Source: Spirochaetae bacterium HGW-Spirochaetae-9 (GTDB lineage: Bacteria > Spirochaetota > Spirochaetia > Treponematales > Rectinemataceae). Taken from it: a DNA stretch of 5,166 nucleotides. Below are positions 1 through 2,531 of the stretch, piece after piece (the stretch's first letter is position 1; each line of letters opens with the position of its first letter). The DNA lies in the NCBI GenBank assembly GCA_002839205.1, contig PGXP01000138.1, positions 1-5,166 of the forward strand, given 5' to 3'. The notes under the pieces are model-generated. The model was not told where the DNA came from. It did no database searches and saw only the letters and a list, made by a program, of their open reading frames with translations. The translations under genes were made by a program, and so were the position numbers.

Positions 1-319
1 CCCAGGAATAGGTTATCGATTCCTTCTTGAAATAGTCGCCCAATGACCAATTGCCGAGCATTTCAAAGAAGGTGAGATGGCTTTCATCTCCCACTTCCTC
101 TATATCGCCGGTTCGTATGCATTTCTGATAGTCGGTGAGCCTTTTGCCCGAAGGGTGTGCCTCTCCGAGGAGATAGGGAACAAGGGGATGCATCCCCGCC
201 GTCGTGAAAAGTACGGAGGGATCGTTTTCCGGAATAAGCGACTTGCCGCTGATTTCGACGTGGCCCTTTGCCTTGAAAAACTCAATATATGTGCTGCGCA
301 GTTCGTGGATCGTGATCAT
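1..319 (-). CDS. alaS: Alanine--tRNA ligase, N-terminal part (cut by window edge)
   Basis: This is the first 106 codons of alanyl-tRNA synthetase, a cytoplasmic class II enzyme that activates alanine with ATP and loads it onto tRNA-Ala. Seen: an opening helix with FFKAKGH (residues 14-20), then [20 protein letters not shown] (28-47) from the start of the catalytic core. QKCIRTGD (65-72) is a motif-2-type block with R69, and [15 protein letters not shown] (83-97) is an AlaRS hallmark. The HPSG segment (55-58) and the EEVGD version of motif 2 resemble spirochaete AlaRS, and some candidate-phylum enzymes, rather than the E. coli form. The ATG is the first start after an in-frame TGA 15-17 bases upstream. 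No Shine-Dalgarno site precedes it, but a -10-like box lies 7 nt away. The editing and any C-terminal domains lie outside the window, so I cannot tell whether it is the short spirochaetal form. Confidence 0.92.
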   Translation of the reverse strand, partial: MITIHELRSTYIEFFKAKGHVEISGKSLIPENDPSVLFTTAGMHPLVPYLLGEAHPSGKRLTDYQKCIRTGDIEEVGDESHLTFFEMLGNWSLGDYFKKESITYSW

Positions 320-326
320 GGGCCGA

Positions 327-356
327 AGTGTACGTCAGGTCAGCGATTATCGTCAA
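327..356 (-). promoter_or_regulatory. Candidate sigma70-type promoter of alaS, leaderless geometry
   Basis: On the minus strand TTGACG (351-356, five of six consensus bases) is separated by 18 bp from TACACT (327-332, four of six). The -10 box ends 7 nt before the alaS ATG, so transcription would begin at or next to the start codon. A second -10-like hexamer, GATAAT (346-351), overlaps the -35 and would instead give a leader of about 20 nt, but it has no good -35. Motif match only. Confidence 0.4.
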
Positions 357-398
357 TAAGAAGGGTCAGGATACGGTCGATGCACTTCCATCATTCTG

Positions 399-902
399 TC
401 AGGAATCCCCCAGCGTTTCGAATTCGCCGAGAGTTCTGTTTTTCCTTACATTGTCCCAGGAAAAGACGCGTCCGTTCATGACGATAAACACGCCCCGCGG
501 AAGCAGCTGGACGGCACAGAAGGCGGTGCCAAAGTTGAAGAGAGCATCCGAGTCGAGAACCTGATAAGGAACCATGGCTCCGGTGAGAACAATCGTCTTG
601 TCCAGGCCTGCCCGGCCAAGGAGGGAAGCTGTCGTCGTCATCGTATCGGTGCCGTGGGTTATGATGATCAGGCGCTCCGCGGAGTTCCGGCAGGACAGGA
701 GCACCGATGCCCGGTTCTCATCCTGCATCTGGAGGCTGTCTATGAGCTGGTTCATTTCGACCATCACCGGTACCTTCACCCGCGCCCTCGTGAGGATTTC
801 AGGCAAGTGGCTCTCCCTGAAGGTGAGTTCACCCTTGATCTCGTCGTAATGTTTGTCGAAGGTGCCGCCGGTCACGATCACGCGGATGGAATCAGTCTGC
901 AT
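399..902 (-). CDS. Short single-domain asparaginase-type amidohydrolase
   Basis: A 167-residue protein matching the N-terminal catalytic domain of type I/II L-asparaginases, which hydrolyse asparagine to aspartate and ammonia. Seen: VTGGTFD (residues 10-16), with T14 at the position of the first catalytic Thr, and ITHGTDTM (81-88), with T85 and D86 matching the second Thr-Asp pair. DKTIVLTGAM (101-110) places K102 where the catalytic Lys normally sits. The end has MNGRVF and NVRKNRTLGEFETL. Normal asparaginases have about 330 residues and a second domain that completes the dimer active site; this protein stops after the first. Similar stand-alone proteins are known as asparaginase-domain proteins, with substrate unproven. 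No signal peptide is visible, so it is probably cytoplasmic. I chose the ATG at 902 because the homology begins right after it. The open frame extends to 1028 only by reading through the GC-rich hairpin. alaS begins 79 bp downstream on the same strand with no clear terminator between, so cotranscription is possible. Confidence 0.85.
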   Translation of the reverse strand: MQTDSIRVIVTGGTFDKHYDEIKGELTFRESHLPEILTRARVKVPVMVEMNQLIDSLQMQDENRASVLLSCRNSAERLIIITHGTDTMTTTASLLGRAGLDKTIVLTGAMVPYQVLDSDALFNFGTAFCAVQLLPRGVFIVMNGRVFSWDNVRKNRTLGEFETLGDS

Positions 903-908
903 GAGGCA

Positions 909-937
909 AGTATGGGCGCAAATCGCTGTTTTGTTAA
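909..937 (-). promoter_or_regulatory. Candidate promoter of the asparaginase-like gene, leaderless geometry
   Basis: On the minus strand TTAACA (932-937, five of six to TTGACA) and CATACT (909-914, four of six to TATAAT) are spaced by exactly 17 bp. The -10 box ends 6 nt before the ATG at 902, so the predicted transcription start coincides with the A of the start codon. No Shine-Dalgarno site is seen before this ATG, which fits leaderless translation. The site resembles the TetR promoter at 2455-2483. Confidence 0.45.
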
Positions 938-967
938 GGGTGCATCCTCGTAAAAATGCAGGCTTCG

Positions 968-1010
968 GGGGGTGGCGCGGCAGGGCCGCCAGCCCTGCCG
1001 CGCCACCCCC
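968..1010. repeat. Perfect 19-bp GC-rich hairpin, REP-like palindrome
   Basis: The left arm at 968-986 is the exact reverse complement of the right arm at 992-1010, with a 5-base loop (CGCCA) between them. The arms are almost all G and C (GGGGGTGG... and ...CCACCCCC). The element lies between two divergent genes, upstream of both candidate promoters, so it is not a terminator for either, and no T-run follows it on either strand. Length, composition and intergenic site fit a repetitive extragenic palindrome or a small non-autonomous element. Whether it recurs in the genome cannot be seen from one copy. Its right arm ends immediately before the TTGACC of the next gene's candidate promoter. Confidence 0.85.
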
Positions 1011-1039
1011 TTGACCATATCGCCTCATTCCGGAAAAAT
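1011..1039 (+). promoter_or_regulatory. Candidate promoter of the transglycosylase lipoprotein gene
   Basis: TTGACC (1011-1016, five of six) is followed after 17 bp by AAAAAT (1034-1039, four of six). Transcription would start near 1046, leaving a leader of about 48 nt that contains the AAGGAG ribosome binding site. The -35 box directly abuts the right arm of the 968-1010 hairpin. The -10 match is weak. Confidence 0.35.
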
Positions 1040-1080
1040 AGACGAACTACGCGTAAGAAAGGATTTACCCCTTTCCATGC

Positions 1081-1086
1081 AAGGAG
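1081..1086 (+). promoter_or_regulatory. Strong ribosome binding site that sets a TTG start
   Basis: AAGGAG is a near-perfect Shine-Dalgarno sequence, 7 nt before the TTG at 1094-1096. No in-frame ATG or GTG lies at a workable distance. The nearby ATG at 1077 is out of frame, and the only in-frame upstream ATG (956) lies before the hairpin. This site decides the start of the lipoprotein gene. Confidence 0.75.
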
Positions 1087-1093
1087 TTATTAT

Positions 1094-1825
1094 TTGAAGT
1101 TGCTTTCCTACACGCCTCTGCGCGCCAAGGGAGCGGTGTTTTTAGCCCTCATTGCAGGGCTCGCCTTCGCTGCCTGCACCCCCTCCCCATCGGTGAACCT
1201 GCAGCTTGACAGCGAGATTCTCGCTCTCGCCGCCAACGCCGACAAGTTGCCGATGAGCATCGATGAAAAGGGCGGGGATGATACTATTGCCGCCTATTAT
1301 AAAAATGAGGGAACGAAAAAAAGCGTCGTGGATTTTTTCACATCGCTCACCAAATCCAGAACGATAGCCGTTGCCATCCTTGACAATGCGGTCAAGCACA
1401 AGGTTCCCGCGAGCCTTGCCTTCGCTATCGCCTACGAAGAAAGTCGCTTCGATCCCACGGCCAAGAGTTTGAACGCCACATCGGTCGACAGGGGCCTCTT
1501 CCAGCTCAACTCCTCCTCCTTCCCCGATCTCACCGAATCTGAAATCTTCGATCCCGCCCGCAACGCGAGCGAGGGCATTGGGTACTTCAGGCAGGTACTG
1601 GATCTTTCGGGCAACGAGGTATCGGCCTTGGCCATGTACAATGCGGGCAGAACACGGGTATCCCAACGAGGTGCCCCGGTGATCACCCTCGGCTACATCT
1701 CAAGGATTCTCAACTACGAGCGGAATATAACGAGCCTCTTCACCGCCAAGGTGATAGCGCGGACATCGATGCTCGGGAAAATCCGCATGGGCCTCGCACA
1801 AGAGAAAGGCCAATCCATCCAGTGA
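1094..1825 (+). CDS. Lytic transglycosylase-like (SLT domain) lipoprotein
   Basis: A 243-residue predicted lipoprotein with a soluble-lytic-transglycosylase fold, expected to cleave the MurNAc-GlcNAc bonds of peptidoglycan outside the cytoplasmic membrane. Seen: a basic N-terminus with R10 and K12, a hydrophobic stretch (about 14-27), and a lipobox-like FAAC with the acylated Cys at 28. Phe at -3 is unusual in E. coli but tolerated in spirochaetal lipoproteins. Residues 29-90 are a linker of no recognised fold. The catalytic domain runs from about 91 to 215: FAIAYEESRFDP (110-121) with E116 as the probable catalytic acid before S117, DRGLFQLN (132-139), and ALAMYNAG (178-185). Those three motifs are the family signature. 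The start is TTG at 1094, chosen for the AAGGAG 7 nt upstream; starting at 956 would translate the hairpin and bury the signal peptide. The gene ends 2 bases from the convergent TetR gene. Subfamily and exact product type are not determined. Confidence 0.85.
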   Translation: MKLLSYTPLRAKGAVFLALIAGLAFAACTPSPSVNLQLDSEILALAANADKLPMSIDEKGGDDTIAAYYKNEGTKKSVVDFFTSLTKSRTIAVAILDNAVKHKVPASLAFAIAYEESRFDPTAKSLNATSVDRGLFQLNSSSFPDLTESEIFDPARNASEGIGYFRQVLDLSGNEVSALAMYNAGRTRVSQRGAPVITLGYISRILNYERNITSLFTAKVIARTSMLGKIRMGLAQEKGQSIQ

Positions 1826-1827
1826 GC

Positions 1828-2430
1828 TTACGGCGCACGTCTCATATTTGACGCGAGAAGCCTGAGGGCATCCGACAGCCTGGATGCATCCTTCTGTCCA
1901 AGCACCGTTATCCTGAATACCGCGGCTTCTATGAGAGCATAGAAGAGTTCGCTGGTGGCCTTTCCCGAAATATCAGGGGGGAACTCGCCCCTTTTTTTGC
2001 CTTCTATTATGATCATCGCGAGGATATGGCGCATGCGCACCGTCCTTCGCCGTACACGTTCATCGGGATCCCCGCCAGCCAGCTTCAGCTTGAGCAGATA
2101 GTCCAGCACAATGGAGAGAAGCTTGGATTCCTCGGCGCAGAGTTTCACCACCAGATCGCCGATGGCAACGAGCTTGTCGGCGCTCTTTGTCCCTTTTCCC
2201 TCCGCGATGTGCCTTATCTCGCTCTCCAGACCGCCCATGAACCGCTTGATGCAGGATGAGAATATTTCTTTTTTATTGTCGAAATAGAGGTAGAGGATTG
2301 TCCGCGTGATGCCGCAGCGCTCGGCGATTTTCTGGAATGTCGTGTCCTTGTAGCCTTCCATGACGAAGACATCGAGAGCCTTATCGAGAATTTCTTCCTT
2401 GCGCTTGTCGTGCTCAACCGAGACTGACAT
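1828..2430 (-). CDS. TetR/AcrR-family transcriptional regulator
   Basis: A 200-residue protein of typical TetR length: an N-terminal DNA-binding domain and an all-helical ligand-binding and dimerisation domain. Seen: KRKEEILDKALDVFVMEGY (9-27) is the usual first helix, and TTFQKIAERCGI (30-41) followed by TRTILYLYFDNKKEIF (42-57) is the helix-turn-helix with the characteristic YLYFDNKKEIF end. The remaining residues (about 60-200) are helical and variable, as expected where an unknown effector binds. The ATG at 2430 has a G-rich Shine-Dalgarno-like stretch (GGGGG at 2436-2440) 5 nt upstream. The gene is divergent from the large GH13-like gene and shares a 101-bp control region with it, the usual arrangement for a TetR protein that represses itself and its neighbour, but no clean operator palindrome is evident. 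It converges tail to tail with the transglycosylase gene. Target and ligand are unknown. Confidence 0.92.
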   Translation of the reverse strand: MSVSVEHDKRKEEILDKALDVFVMEGYKDTTFQKIAERCGITRTILYLYFDNKKEIFSSCIKRFMGGLESEIRHIAEGKGTKSADKLVAIGDLVVKLCAEESKLLSIVLDYLLKLKLAGGDPDERVRRRTVRMRHILAMIIIEGKKRGEFPPDISGKATSELFYALIEAAVFRITVLGQKDASRLSDALRLLASNMRRAP

Positions 2431-2454
2431 TTTTACCCCCGTTGTGGTTGTGTA

Positions 2455-2483
2455 AGTATAGCAGATCCCCCCTGCCTTGTTAA
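2455..2483 (-). promoter_or_regulatory. Probable promoter of the TetR gene
   Basis: On the minus strand TTAACA (2478-2483, five of six) and TATACT (2455-2460, five of six) are spaced by 17 bp, the best promoter match in the window. Transcription would start near 2448, giving a leader of about 18 nt that includes the GGGGG Shine-Dalgarno-like stretch. An AAGCTT palindrome (2482-2487) overlaps the -35 box. Autoregulation is plausible but not shown. Confidence 0.6.
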
Positions 2484-2496
2484 GCTTTATTTGCGC

Positions 2497-2525
2497 TTGT
2501 GCGAGGCGGGCGGCGGAGCTATATT
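2497..2525 (+). promoter_or_regulatory. Weak candidate promoter of the GH13-like gene, leaderless geometry
   Basis: TATATT (2520-2525, five of six to TATAAT) ends 6 nt before the ATG at 2532, so the predicted transcription start falls on that ATG. The -35 candidate at 17-bp spacing, TTGTGC (2497-2502), matches only the TTG half, which could mean that an activator is needed. It faces away from the TetR promoter, with the two -35 boxes 13 bp apart. Confidence 0.3.
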
Positions 2526-2531
2526 TGCGAT

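Noticed and set aside
77..481. Plus-strand open frame at the left end
   Set aside because: It overlaps alaS antisense, has no ribosome binding site, and its protein resembles no family.
934..945. A leader-peptide-like mini-ORF (ATG CAC CCT TAA) on the minus strand near GAGG
   Set aside because: It lies upstream of the candidate transcription start, so it would not be in the asparaginase mRNA, and the GAGG touches the ATG with no spacing.
968..1010. Hairpin as a rho-independent terminator
   Set aside because: It lies upstream of two divergent genes, and neither strand has a T-run after the stem.
903..1028. An N-terminal extension of the asparaginase-like protein up to 1028
   Set aside because: It also crosses the hairpin, and its residues resemble those read from the opposite strand only because the DNA is palindromic. 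Homology begins just after the ATG at 902.
956..1093. An N-terminal extension of the transglycosylase starting at the ATG at 956
   Set aside because: It reads straight through the perfect hairpin, has no ribosome binding site, and would put 46 residues before a clear lipoprotein signal. The TTG at 1094 with AAGGAG is far better.
1142..1666. Minus-strand open frame within the transglycosylase gene
   Set aside because: It is a shadow of a well-supported gene and its translation shows no known motif.
1868..1887. Inverted repeat GCATCC/GGATGC downstream of the transglycosylase stop as a terminator
   Set aside because: The stem is only 6 bp with an 8-base loop and no T-run, and it lies inside the TetR coding sequence.
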